Source of the DNA: Saccharina japonica
Taxonomy: Eukaryota; Sar; Phaeophyceae; Laminariales; Laminariaceae
DNA length: 64,000 nucleotides
NCBI GenBank assembly: GCA_008828725.1
Contig: MEHQ01000248.1
Location: forward strand, 1 to 64,000
Reading direction: 5' to 3'
The translations under genes and the position numbers were made by a program. This document shows, in pieces, positions 32,695-45,400 of the stretch. Positions within the stretch are counted from its first letter, which is position 1. Every line of letters starts with the position of its first letter. Below the pieces are notes generated by a model, which saw only the letters and a list, made by a program, of their open reading frames with translations, did not search any database and had not been told where the DNA came from.

Positions 32695-32890
32695 ACGGTA
32701 TTTCTTGAATTATTCAATCGGAGTGTATGCTGACTTGATTATTCGAAAATAATCTTGAGTAACGACAAACGTGATGATCATCGTTGATTATTGCCTGTGT
32801 CGCCATTAATAATCAAACAATCGTGATTAAACGCCACCATACATGGTCATGATTTAATCAGCCGCCACTTGGTTACAATCAAACGATAAT
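32695..32890. repeat. AATAATC/GATTATT palindrome cluster, copy C
   Basis: Counterpart of 28150-28350, differing by one base (CATGGTCATGATTT against CATGGTCTGATTT). The motifs GATTATTCGAAAATAATC and ATGATCAT are conserved. Confidence 0.5.
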
Positions 32891-33184
32891 AAGTACACTG
32901 CTGTGTGGTCCCCCCAATTTTGTTTTTATACTCGTAATCTTCGTATCTTTGTATGTCGTGCCTTATCGAGTACACCTGTACCCCGGTGTCGACGATACGT
33001 GTCGTTGTAAATAAAAGTAATGTATAGCATGAGGCCTATGATATGATGCGTGTAACCCTTGTCATCGGGTACATATCAGTATGTACCGCGAAGGAGAAGA
33101 ATACCCCGTTCAAACGCCATCAGTTAACATCATGTGATGCTACTGCTGCAGGTGCCCGCCCATCGTTTGGCGCCTGATCTGCTC

Positions 33185-33375
33185 ATGGACAGCAGAATCA
33201 CGTATACAGAGTAGTGAGCTCTCCATGAAAAGCGCAGAGTCACACCGTAAACGCCAAAACAGTGAACAGCAGAGTTGCTTACGACGTATACGTAAAAACA
33301 GTGAACGGTAGTCACGTACAACGTAAACGCGAAACAGTGAACAGCAGAGTCGCGTACAAGATAAAGAGTGATCAC
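33185..33375. repeat. ~45 bp degenerate tandem repeat, copy C
   Basis: Identical to the array at 28640-28830 except for one base (AGTGAACAGC for AGTGGACAGC). Confidence 0.7.
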
Positions 33376-34557
33376 GATAGTCGGAGTTATAGTCGGATCA
33401 ACTATTTGGATATACAGTATTGGGTAGCGATATCGTACGGCGTGGTGATATTGCCAAGTGATTTAACAACATAATCGATGGTGGCTGCCTCCGAATCGCC
33501 AAGCCGGCCCCAAGTACCGAGAAACTAGTCTCTTATCGCGCCCAGGTCTATCCGTTTCCACCGCTGTCCGACTCTCGCTTCGGGCACAACCTACACTTTT
33601 CACGTACCGGGAACGTATCGCTCGCAGCCCTTGCTCGTTCGCACCGAACTGTCATCCGCCAAAAGTCGCTGCTGCTGCTGCTGAACAAACCACAGGGCGG
33701 GCATAGTCTAGGCCTACCACTCGTCAGCGGCCAATATCGTGTACCTCTGTGCCCGGCGCAACTATGCACGTCAAGCTGAGGCACTCGAAAGTGAGCAACC
33801 CTCTGCTATACCGTTGCCTCTTATGGGAACAAACTATAATAAAGCCCTTGACTACCGTATTAAAATGTCAATTCCGTTGGTCGACAACAAAACTCATGTT
33901 TCTTTGTGTTTATAGCTGTACTTTGAAATAAATTGTGTATTACAGCAAACAGAGTAGAACCGTAAATGTCATGTACGGCCGGCACGATAGAACACGTATT
34001 CTCGTGTTCTAAGGCTTATATTTGATGTGTGATTAGTTAACCTTTCACTAGTAGCCCAGCGGACTATTGCCTTACCAAGTGGCGTCAACGGCTATGACCC
34101 CAAATAGGTCATGAGTCCCAATCTCACGACCACCATGAAAACGTTTGATTCAACGTGAAAGTGAGTAACACCAAGGACGCAAAATAGAGAAACCTCCATT
34201 AGTATTCCAATTTCGTCCGGTAGGATTTTCCCGGGACATTTACAGGTCACTAATTGTGGTGTCAGGTTTGGGGGTATGGTTAGGGTTACGGTTTGGGGGT
34301 CTACGCCCGTACCTTGATCCGGCATGTTACCGGACGATCCGTTAATAGCCCTCCAAACCTGCCAGGAGATACTCTGTGGCTCACCAGTCCTATTACAACA
34401 AAAAACGTTCCAGCGGGGGAGAGTGTCATAAGGCTTGAATTGAGTGGGTGGTTGGTTAACCTTTCACCAGTAGTAGCCCATCGGACTGGTTACTCAACAC
34501 TAAAAATTCAGATACGCTGAAAAGGAGAAACCCAAAAGAAAACGAAAAAACAAAAAC

Positions 34558-35064
34558 ATGTTTAAGCTGGCTTGCTCAGGTTTGTCTGTTCTCGTTGGAG
34601 GGCCCATACTACTGCTTGTGTCGATGGTATGCGGAAAAAAAACAGATATATTGAATATAAATAATACCATCAAAACTACCAGGTACGCAGAAGAGAAATA
34701 CCCTACAAATATCGAGAGACACTCACTTCGGGAGGGAATACAGGGTCGCGATTGCACCAACACAATGAATGCAGTAACTTCGAGAGAGAGGGGTTGGCAA
34801 ATGTGTGATTGTCGATGGGGTGCCACTTCAAACTTCGGAACATGGCTCGGTGACTCGGTGGACAGGCACGAAAATATATATGTCGAAGAAGGGCTTGTGT
34901 ACCACCACTCTGATCCAATATATAAGGACCATTTCAATAAAATGTTAAGATACACAAGTTCGTTATATTCTGGGTCAGAGTGGCACTGCTCGATTACTAC
35001 TAGAAACACACAAAATGATTCAGAAATAAATTCAGACCTTGAGGCAAGGGAGGGATGGAACTAA
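34558..35064 (+). CDS. Predicted small secreted protein, copy C
   Basis: A 168-codon frame nearly identical to copy B: Lys28 replaces Ile and Tyr108 replaces His. It has the same N-terminal hydrophobic signal and the same four downstream Cys, ending LEAREGWN. The upstream region shared by all copies holds a short telomere-like motif (GGTTAGGGTTACGG), a hairpin ATGACC/GGTCAT near 34093-34111, and an A-rich leader. Two intact copies with only missense differences suggest either recent duplication or retained function. Confidence 0.5.
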   Translation: MFKLACSGLSVLVGGPILLLVSMVCGKKTDILNINNTIKTTRYAEEKYPTNIERHSLREGIQGRDCTNTMNAVTSRERGWQMCDCRWGATSNFGTWLGDSVDRHENIYVEEGLVYHHSDPIYKDHFNKMLRYTSSLYSGSEWHCSITTRNTQNDSEINSDLEAREGWN

Positions 35065-35190
35065 AAAGAAAGCGAGGTACGGAGAGAAGGAGGCTGGGAG
35101 GGCCGGGAAATCGAGCAATAAGGCGACGGGGACCGACACTCGAAAGGAGCTGAGGTGGACAAGGTGGATAAGAAGGGTGCTCGAGGCCAG

Positions 35191-38100
35191 CAGCTCGTCA
35201 TAGAGTTGGACGTGTGTCCTCAACTATCGACGCTCTTTTGGTTGGAGGATCGAGAGATTCCCGGTTTGTTTAAAACTTTAAAACGATACTATATGTCTGG
35301 TCGTATATAAGAGGCCTTCAGATGGTCACGAATAAATACAAGTCTACCTTGTATTTACGGCCCGTCTGGAGCCACAGGCAGCCCTGAAGGTTTGCTCGAC
35401 AAGGCAGACAGGGAACAGTACAACATCATACAGGCGGCGCCAATCGACCTAAAGCTTGGTGAGGGTGGGTAGCATGATGGGCGATGGTCATTGCCTCGGC
35501 GGTGGTGTCAGCGGTTTCCGTCGCGTATAGCGTGTGAAAAACCCGTCGAGGGTTCGGGGCTTCTGAGTGCAAGTGGACACCCACATACGACTCGTATATG
35601 CGTCGGGGAAACGGTTAAAAGCTATGGTTCAAAATAAGTATATTTCTGGTTTCGCGGTATGCACTGCCAAACGGGATCGGCTCTTACGCATGCGCCAAAA
35701 ACTTGTTTCCAAGTCCTATAAACCTGTCCCCGGTTGACCTCCCAGCTCATTGTGCAACATATCCACGAACGAGACCAGATACTACTGCCAAAACTATTCA
35801 TTACATCCTTGCGATGCCCGTTCCCCTCCCCGTCTGACACATCCACAAACTTCTAGGATACAACACCAAACGATATGATGAAATCATACTAATGCTATTC
35901 GAGCAGTGATTAGCTTCAACCACGTACACAACGCCGCTCGACCAAATGTGACATCTGCGGTAAAGGAAATAGGAGAGCCCCCCCTACCGTGGCACTAGTA
36001 GCCTTTCAAATACACGGTTAGACGGATTGACGACAGTTTTCCGTCTCGACACCTACAGTGCCATTTTGGTACACCGTGGACGGAGCAAACCAGGAGGACA
36101 GTTACGGACGGCTCAGTCCCTCACAAGCATCATCACCATAGTTGTCACATCGCTTTCGTCGTTACTGGGGCAGTCGTTACTAGGGTATCATGGTCCTCGC
36201 TACCCTTACGTCCCGAAGACACGATGAATTACACATTTACAAAGTTGAGCCCCTCTGTCCGTAGACACCAACGCACTAAATATGCTCGCTTGTGCAAGCA
36301 CCTACCAAACGGAACTTGAGGCGGAAGACCGCAACGACACATGCGGCCTACACGCGCAACATAAGAGGGGGGGGGGGCTGCTAACGTGTACACAGTGGAA
36401 GGGTACACGGATGAGGGAGATAGGTGAGCCTCATTAACGCATTATTTGCCGAACCTATTAAGCACACCTCGAGATACCAGTACAACACACATTTTTAGAC
36501 GTTCTTCACTTGACCAATATAATGTATAACCCTACGCAAACCCTGACCTTGGGAACAGTGCAAGTGCGAACCGATAGACAACGACATGACCTAGGTATAC
36601 AAACATATACATACATAGTGTATCACACAAATAGCATTCCTGCGATATTGGGCGATTCTTTAGTTGAGTATGCAGTAACAGTCAGTAATAGTCCATAATA
36701 GCAAGTTACAGTCAGTCGGAAATCCTTTGGGTAAAACGTGCTACAGTATATACCCGTATCGCAGCATGCCTCTCCGATATGTGCACATCCCGTTCCCCAC
36801 CGTTTTTCCCATTTGACATGGGAGCTAAAATTAATTTGTTTCAATACTTCGAAGTTTGACCTTTGGTGTGGGTATATCGGCGGTGCTACTCCTGCATACC
36901 CGGAGATCCAACCGTACCGGCGAGTAACCCCAGCAAAGTATCAACAACTCCGCGAACGATGCTATGAAAAGCAGCCCCATTCAAAAATAATCCATTACTA
37001 CCCCCCATTCCCCCCCGTCTCGAAATAGATGCGTGATAAATGGTCCAAAGACTAATGCAAGCAACCAATGAGTATCCCCCCCCCCCCCTCCGCCGTATCA
37101 GGTCGATCGTTCATCATGTCGCGATCTCGGTGTGGACTTTCGATTCTCGAGCAAGGTTAGACATGAGGGGTGTAGACACTTCTTGACAGCCCGTGCCACG
37201 GCAGAGCTACAGTAGTACCACAAATAGCAAGTATCCAGACGTCAAACGTACTACGTAGGAAGCGTTTTCCACGCCCAAACAACCGATCTACATACAATTA
37301 TAGTCCGCCCAAGCCCGTTAAATATCGTATGGGGGAGGCAGTGTAGCGCATTAAACCGCATACCACGATTGAGATAAGAAGCATATGGGATAGTCCCTAA
37401 TAGAATTTCGCGCCGTCGGTCAATGTACCGTCGTTCATGCTCTGCTATTGATTTTCCCCCAATAGCCACCTTCCTACCCTGCTATTACAATACTAACACA
37501 TTATCAGGGTGCTACGAGCCTCCGTCATACATCAAAACTGGAGGTGTCACTGCCAAACGGCATACTGATCCATCGTTCCTGGAAACGTGTGAGAAACTGC
37601 ACCAAGTGTGTACTCGTAGGTATCACCAGGGTATGTTTTAGGGTAGGCAAACTACACTGTGCCTCTCAGGTGTCCCAACATTAAGGGACTAGTCTGTTGG
37701 GACTTGACGACACCGTGTCACATACCCTTGAAAGCCGCCAAATGCCGAACGTCACGCATTTTACACAAATGAGTACAGGCTCTCCAATCCCCTTCTTAAT
37801 TCGAGAACCCATTCAAAAGCAATGAATGGTGGATAAAGAGTAAGGTAGGTTACTTGAGACCCCCCTAAACACGCCCAGGGCCGACGCACAATCGTTAGGC
37901 GACCACGTTTATTTGGCTGTCTACACCACTGCCATTCGGGTCCACTGAACCTTCTCCAGTGTCTACCGAGCGAGTAAAACTAGAGCCGGGGCGCATCGGG
38001 TAGTCATGCCCGCTCGGGCGCCTGAAGAACGAGGCAACGCGTTTCGGCGGCTCATGGCCTCCAACCTACACGGGTGATGTCGCATACGTGCGGCACAACG

Positions 38101-38600
38101 GTAGACGATAATGGGAAAGGGGACGGCGCAAAAAGGAAACGCAGGTTTTAACGGGCATTATCTCATACGTGTGAATGAATCGTGCGGCATCTACTGCTGT
38201 AGAACTTTGATAGGAGTGGCGAGAAAGGGAGATGCATATGTAATTATGCGTTTGGTGATGCACGCTATAGAGAACTGAAGGCTTGGTACTAAACGCGCGT
38301 TAGCAGGCAACGCTTGTTACTATAATATCGTTTCACAACATAATTATAGTAGTGTTTTCCACCCGCGGATGTGTAGTGTGTTTCGATCTCAAACCTATGA
38401 AAAATTATCGGTGCTGTAAGTACACCAGTGGAAACCCGTTTTACAGTGGTTATGACAGCGCTTGGACGAGCGCTTGATCACTTCCATTCACGGACTACTA
38501 AATGGATTGTGAGCCTCTACATGTATGTGTAGAGGTTTCCCTTCGTGTAGACGGTGCTCGAGCTAAACACAGACATCGCACCAGTCATTAGATGAGCGTG
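35191..38600. other. No gene recognised
   Basis: Unique sequence with poly-G/C runs at 36366-36376 and 37077-37089. A short open stretch at 35400-35470 (DKADREQYNIIQAAPIDLKL) is protein-like but isolated. No splice-supported gene structure, repeat pair or RNA gene was found. Confidence 0.4.
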
Positions 38601-38625
38601 ATCCACAATCAGCCAGCAGACCTAC

Positions 38626-38710
38626 CTCATATAGGTCGATGTGCACATCCTTATTCGCCAAAAGCCTGGAAACGTTCAAGCCCTGACTACTATCATGTGA
38701 CTTTGAACGC
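38626..38710 (-). CDS. Candidate isolated exon
   Basis: An 85-bp segment lies between an acceptor (GGAGCTACTTCAG) and a donor (TATGAG|GTAGGT). It reads as 28 codons without a stop (SSQGLNVSRLLANKDVHIDL, ending YE) after one base completing a split codon. It lies 730 bp beyond the stop of the large minus-strand gene, so it would belong to a separate gene or an alternative 3' end. There is no neighbouring exon to confirm it. Confidence 0.25.
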
Positions 38711-39440
38711 CTGAAGTAGCTCCAAACGATGAAACTCCTGGTGGCGGATGATTGCGTAATATTTTCACAACTAAGGCAAAAACACGACGTAGGTGGTTTC
38801 GACGTATGTATGTAGTAGTCTCGAGCCAACGGCCGTGTCATCGGGATCCACAGAATAAACCAGACGCCTTATTGACACTTGTCTTATCGAACTTACACAC
38901 TTGACGGTTCGCAACATTTGCATACGGACGGTATTTCATGTTTTCAGAAACGATATCACTGTTAGGTTTTGTAACGAACCATGACAAATCATTTCTCCAC
39001 CATACAAACAAAATCACGCCTCCGATAAAAGCTCGATCCCCACTTCATAATCTAGATAGTTCAAGGCCGATCTACTTGTGGTCTTTTATGGTCTCGCTCA
39101 TGTTGCCGAGTGGCTCCCGTATATATCCAGGATCTAGCACATGAGTATTGGGCTGAATGTGTGTTATAGAGGTAATTTGTGTCGGGATTCGTGATTTCAA
39201 CAAGATTCGCGAAATGTTCACGTCTTCTTGTGACGATGCGCACGACACAGTTTTTATCGTCAGGAATATTTTTTATATCAGATGGGCACGACTACATGTG
39301 AGTTACACCTTTGCGGATGACCCCACTGCAGTCTCAAGTCGGACGATTTCTGCGCACGCAAAACCTTCTGTACGATACTCTATCTACTAGTGTTTAACCC
39401 TCGAACACCCCTAAAACCCTTTTAAGCGACGACGGCAAAG

Positions 39441-42400
39441 TTATCGATGATGCATTTTGGTGACATCGTCGACTCCGTCTGCAGCTCGAAATCGGCCAAC
39501 AGAAAGTAGATATCGGGCAGTATCTTGTTTGCGGCTATCGTTGGCCAGCTTAAATAGTGCATGTTTGGGAAACTGTCCTAAGGGTTGCGGTCGTGCGCCA
39601 CTTCTACAATACTGTCGTAGCAAACAGGTACACGCTATCTGTCGTAGAATTTACATCATTTCTTACACCTTCTTGCCGAATCCGAGCAGACATTACACGC
39701 GCGAACTGTGTCTTCCCCCCTAGCCCCCACAATGTTGGCCTACAGTGTATACTGCGCAGGCTTTCCTGTGCGGCGATGGTTGTGTCGAAATGAAACGCGT
39801 CAAACATTGCTTTGGCCGATGCCGGAATATACATGCCAACACATTGGAAACCTTATCCCCATCTGCAGAGAGTTCACTAACCGGTGGTAGGACGCGGTTG
39901 CTCCGGATACCCGGAAAATCTGTGCGACCCTTCCCGTCGGCGATCCAGTAGGGCTCTTCAGCACTGACACCCTCTGGGTCCGTGGCGACCGTCTGGTTGA
40001 TGGACCGTCTTTTTCTGCGCAATAGCTCCTTCCCTTTCTGAATCGGATGGTTGCAATCCCGACCTCTTTGTGTGGGAGAATCGCTCCCGGAGGCAATAAA
40101 ACATAATCCCCAGGTTACAAGCAATATTTCTGGTAGAGATGGTGGAGAGAATAGTTGGAGGGGACGAAGTGTTTAGGTTTTTATTTTCGTGCGTTAAAAT
40201 GAGGTAAACCTATGCCAAGTTAGGCTCAAGACATATCGATACAAAATATGTATCGTTTGTCAACCCAATACGTCGCTCCCGTTGCACCAGCCGGACAAGC
40301 CTTTGCTACTTCTGGCGCGTGAGCATATGAACATACCCTGCCGTGGTTGCTGGAAAACATTATCGAGTAGATGCCGGGCGAATCTCACTTTGTCCTAATT
40401 ATTCAAGGCGACGGAGAAAGTGAAACGCTTACCCCAGAAGCCGCCAATGTTTCCTAGGAGAGTACTAATATCAAGAGGGTTGATGTCGGAGAGCTCCGTG
40501 AGCGAAAACGCGCCCTGGGTGATGGTGAGGTGTAGATGGCCCTGTGAGCTGTTGTTGGTTGCGTTGTTGCTAAACATCTGCAACCACGAGGGGGTGAAAG
40601 CCGGAAGTGCGAGATAGAGCGTTATCGGTCGGAGTGTATTGAAGCAAGAAGGAAACGTCGTAATATGTAGTTAGCTACAGTAAGAAAACGTTTGTCCTCC
40701 ATCAGTCAATCAACTCACCGATGGCACCATATACAGTAATAGCCTTCACGCTTTGTACGACATTTCAGGTATCGGTCAGCGATTATTAACGACGCAAACC
40801 CGTGACTTGGACTGCGTTATGAACTCAACAAGAGCCCTGGGCCGGCATCGCTGCAACATCCGGCTAACCAATAGGAAGGATGAAGATCAATGAGTAAAGA
40901 GCGAAACATAGTGTCGTTGTTGTGCCATAGTATGTGACGTTTGCAAGCGAAATGTACAGGTTACGATTCACGTAGGAGCCTGCATGCCTACGCACTAGTG
41001 GTAAATCCGTGGATATGACAGAGGACGGTCTTCAGACGCCACAGCCTACCTCTCAACAGAACAGCTGGCTTCTAGATGTAGAAACTGCACCGTTCTCCCA
41101 AACATGCACAGTAGCATGGCCCAGGTTTAACCAACAAAATGGATAATTACATAACAAGCTCGGTAATGACATCGCGTACGTAGTTCTCTTCAGTCGAGGA
41201 GCCTCGGCCGCCACAACTAGTTTGGCAAACAACTGGCATCTCTATCGTAAGCATGCGTCATGTAAGAGGGGACTCACCGTCGGGTCGACGTAGTTGCCTG
41301 TCGAAATTGTCAGGACGTGGTAGCTCGTCTCGGGATCACCCGAAATAACGGTTCTGATGTTCTTCCCGATCGTCTGCGTACCAGTGTTGACGAGGTGGGC
41401 ATGTACGGCAAACGGTAAGGGAATTGAGGGAATTGACTTAGAAGTGGAACGACGGTCGTTTTGGTGCAACGTTGGTGTGAGTTGTTTAGAGACCTTACCG
41501 AGGGTTTGAGCGCGAGAGTGGATAGCATGTTACAATAGAAGGAGCTCTACGCAACTAGTAAGGAACTCAGAAACTGACTTCAAGAAAAACATTGCAACTG
41601 CAACACAATGGTTTAGGTGTCCAACAAGCAACACGAAAAACCACGAGGTTTTGTTTCCCAACGATATTTGGTGTAGTTCCTCGTTTTAAAGGAGCCCACC
41701 TGCAGTCAGACACAGTTTGGTCTTGAGAACACCTGCTACCCCTATCCCATCATGCGGCATTAGATCGACTTGAAGAGGCCGCAAATAGAAATAACCACTC
41801 ACCATGCCTGTTTCGATAAAGGTAGCATCGCCTGAAACACTGCCTGAAGATTGGACGATGCGGCTGTAGGGTACATTGATACGCCCCGCGGCAGCGTCGT
41901 TCCCCAGGAAGACCCCAACAACATCTCTATCCAATGGCCGACGGCGACAAAAACAAACAAAACTCAGGAGATGGTGAGGAACAGGCTCGTGTTGGTTTGC
42001 GCAGGAGGTGGCTCAATGGAACAAAATACACCTATCCATAGAGGCGGGATAGGCTTGGGCCCAACCTAACCCTGTAACGAGGTGGATAGGGATGATGCGC
42101 ATCGGGGGCGAGTTTCCCTACAAAAGCATGCGTGTGGGTGTGCTTCAGTGAGGATGTGTCCCATATGCTGCTGCCCAAGTTAATGGCAGGCATGTTCAGT
42201 CCAATCGAACGATCCTGTCAACCGCTGGCTAATATGTGTGCCCTACCGCGCACCCCTTGCACTCACCTGTAAGGATTCTGGATGGAAGAGTCAATAGGCC
42301 AGGACGCCTGTTTTCAGCGGAGCGAGACCGAAACAGGTGTTGGCCCCATACCTCGGGATCGAATTTTGATGAAGATATATAGTCTCGGGTCATACTGCCC

Positions 42401-45400
42401 TTTTGTGATGCATGGTACCTTAAAGTATAGTGTCTGCTGTGATGCATGCTACCTTACGGTAGGGATGTTTCTCCTGCATGCTATCGTAAAGTAGCAGTGC
42501 ACCCAGTATTTGCTTGGGATCCTCACTTAATTAGAGTATAGGTGCTCTATACTACTAGTAAGTGAAGTCAAAAGAAGATTTTGTCGCAATGACAGGTAAA
42601 CCCCATAGTCTAGGCACCCATTAAAACAATGGAGTAAAACAAACATTGCATTCCGGCAATGAGGCATGAATTATTGGTTATGTCCTCGGTTGACGAGTAT
42701 ACCAATTTAATCATCAGTGAAAACAGTCACGAAGAGCTTGATTAAAAAGGGGTACCCCTCTTGTAGCACGCGCCCATGCCGTGCAGAGGACTCGCCGTGT
42801 CTTAAAGTTGACATGCCATTGAAGTATACCATACGGGAAACATTCCCAGCAAGCCGCGTATGTAGGTATGTACCCTCTCGAATTGCTTCGTTCTGGACGA
42901 TGGGCTGCTGCGCATACCGCCTGCATGACAGCGGGTGATACCATGTGCCACAATGAACTAAGACAATGTGCGTTGCTGTCGCAATTAACTCGTGCAGTGG
43001 CATATTTACAACTGTGTTGTCTACTTGAGTGCGTTGGCGGCTGCTTTGTGTACATTTACTATCGTGGTCGGACGTCGGATGGCAAGCAAATTGAAACGTG
43101 CATCAGCGATTATGAAAGAAGTCCCTACAATATTAAAAGGCGTTGTGTAAAATAGAAACTCGCAGTAGCTCGTAAACAAATGAAACGCCCATTTTGCTTC
43201 AAAAACAGAAGCTTTTGTGACTGTTGTCATTGCTACCCCCGCCGAGGCTCGTCTATCTACGAAGAAAACTTCCCTGTGGCGTACGTAGTGTTTCAGTTTA
43301 TTGTTACCAGCATTGACGGTATGACACAACCAACAGTCACTACCACCCTGTGCTCTACATCTTCTATATCCCGTACTTGGTAACGATTTCCCAAACTTAA
43401 CTGCCTCTAGCGGTGGTTGCTTCGCGATCATCGACGACGTTTGTTTTACGAATTTGTTTCGACGTCAACTGCAGGCGAGTACGTCCAGCGCGTTGCGAGC
43501 ATGGGCTGCGGGAGACTTTCGGCACCGTATACAAACGAAAATACTTCTCACCGTCACTGTCGTATAGGGCTTCTTTGGTCGTTCATTGTCATTATCTTCA
43601 TATCCGATGCCCTGCATATCCACGTCCGTCAGATTGAGACCCAGACAGTTCGACCACTGGTACGATAGCAATCGAGTGCACACGAGTGGAAATAATCGGT
43701 ATAAATACGTTATGTTGCACGTATTCTGACAAATCGAGGCGAGCTAGTGGTTCCGGCCTTGGTTTCACGTCCACGCCGAACACTGGTGCTTTAGATGGAG
43801 CGCAGGTTTGTCCACGCGCGTTCGGCGTTTTCAACTCGCTCGGCTCATGCGGTTCCAGAGGTGCCTCTATTGCGGTTGGAACTCCTCACTCAAACTCTAA
43901 AGAAATGGAGGCAAGCTTGAACTCACTGTGAGGCGAGCTTGTCCGAGAACTTCATGTGTCATATTTTTTATTATGTTCGAGGCGATTCCCGGCCCAAGGT
44001 GATTATGCCTAGCACACAGAGCTCATGGATAGCATCTTATAGTATTATTGCTCAACTGAACGTGCTGAGAAAATTGGGGTGGGCTCGTGTGGCGCGTGTT
44101 ACGCATGTGTGCTGGCAGCTCACAAGAAGACGGGATCCAAAAATCAAATACAGAAGACACGACCCAAAAGGCGATCAATCCATAACGGCCGCAGCATATT
44201 CCCAAGTACGCTACTGGTCATTCGAGGTTCCCTCAATTGAACCGCCTTTTGAACAAGAACCGAATCTAACCAGGGATACGTATTTCTCCACCCTACAACC
44301 ACCAGTTTCCGGGAAACATCCTGTTTCAGCTTTTCACAACCACATCCCCCTATTTACTCATTCCGGGGGCAAATGTGTCTTTTGTTAGTTTTTCGTGGGA
44401 ATAGTTATCTTCTCCGCGTGACGCCCGGTTACCATAGATCTCGAATCAATCTACTGCTGTATATCGTATGTTATGTTGGGTGGTGATACGAACACTCGCC
44501 ACATGCGTACGCAGCAAAAAGGGCAGCGTTGGACCGTGTATTTAAAAGACAACGGGGGGTTCCATTCTACATGGAGGCGTGTTTAGACCCGGGAGACTGA
44601 AATAATCTCCTCTGCAAAATCATTTTTACCTCGGGCCCTATTCGTTTCGGGTAGTTAACGCTACCGGGAAAGACGCATCAGCCCTCAATCTAACAGTCCC
44701 GCTTTACATCTTACCCGTTATTGCGTAAATACTTCTATGATACTCATTGGCAGAGCTTAGGCTATTATTAGGCTATTATGATGCAACATGTGATGTGCAC
44801 CTGTACACGTACACCTGCCGTCCTGTCTTGTATCTATGCTATCACGACGTCATCGATAATGTGCAAGAATACACCTAGCACAGTATTTTCTACCGGCTGC
44901 TGTTGTACCACCTGAACAACGCAGTACGAACCAGACCAGCACTATCAGGTGCAGTACTAGATAGATGGGTTCTGCTATACTGTAGTTCAAACTAGGTTGT
45001 ACCCGACGACCCTGTGTAGACTAGATGACATCGACTACTGCTCGTGCTTGAGAGAACGCGGGGCTCCGATAGACGCTCGAATAGGCGGAATTATGAGTGG
45101 TTGGCCTTATGGCTGAAGTTTGTTAAAGAGGAAAAAACATCGGCGGCAAGATAATGCGCGAGCTATTTAATGTTGGCCACTATCAGATGGCGGTGTGACG
45201 ATGGCCTCGAAGGGATCTGGTAGTGGCACCAAATATATTACCTTGAGTGTAAGCAATATTCGAATATATGACAGACGGACGATACATACTAGGCTTGGGT
45301 TAGGAGGTATTCCGCTTTCCGTGAGGCGTTTTTCCCACCACTGGAATATATATAAATATATATACCATAAATAGTATAGCTTCTGCTGGGAAAGCAAATG

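Larger units (their letters stand above)
31635..35190. repeat. Segmental duplication, copy C
   Basis: Partner of copy A. It ends at CTCGAGGCCAG (35190), where sequence unrelated to A begins. In places where A and C differ by single bases in the first 700 bp, C usually keeps the base that A lacks, so C is the better reference for the ancestral unit. Confidence 0.92.

Noticed and set aside
43939..44388. 149-codon plus-strand open frame
   Set aside because: No motif or splice context; it overlaps the minus-strand exon 44008-43927, which fits the gene model.
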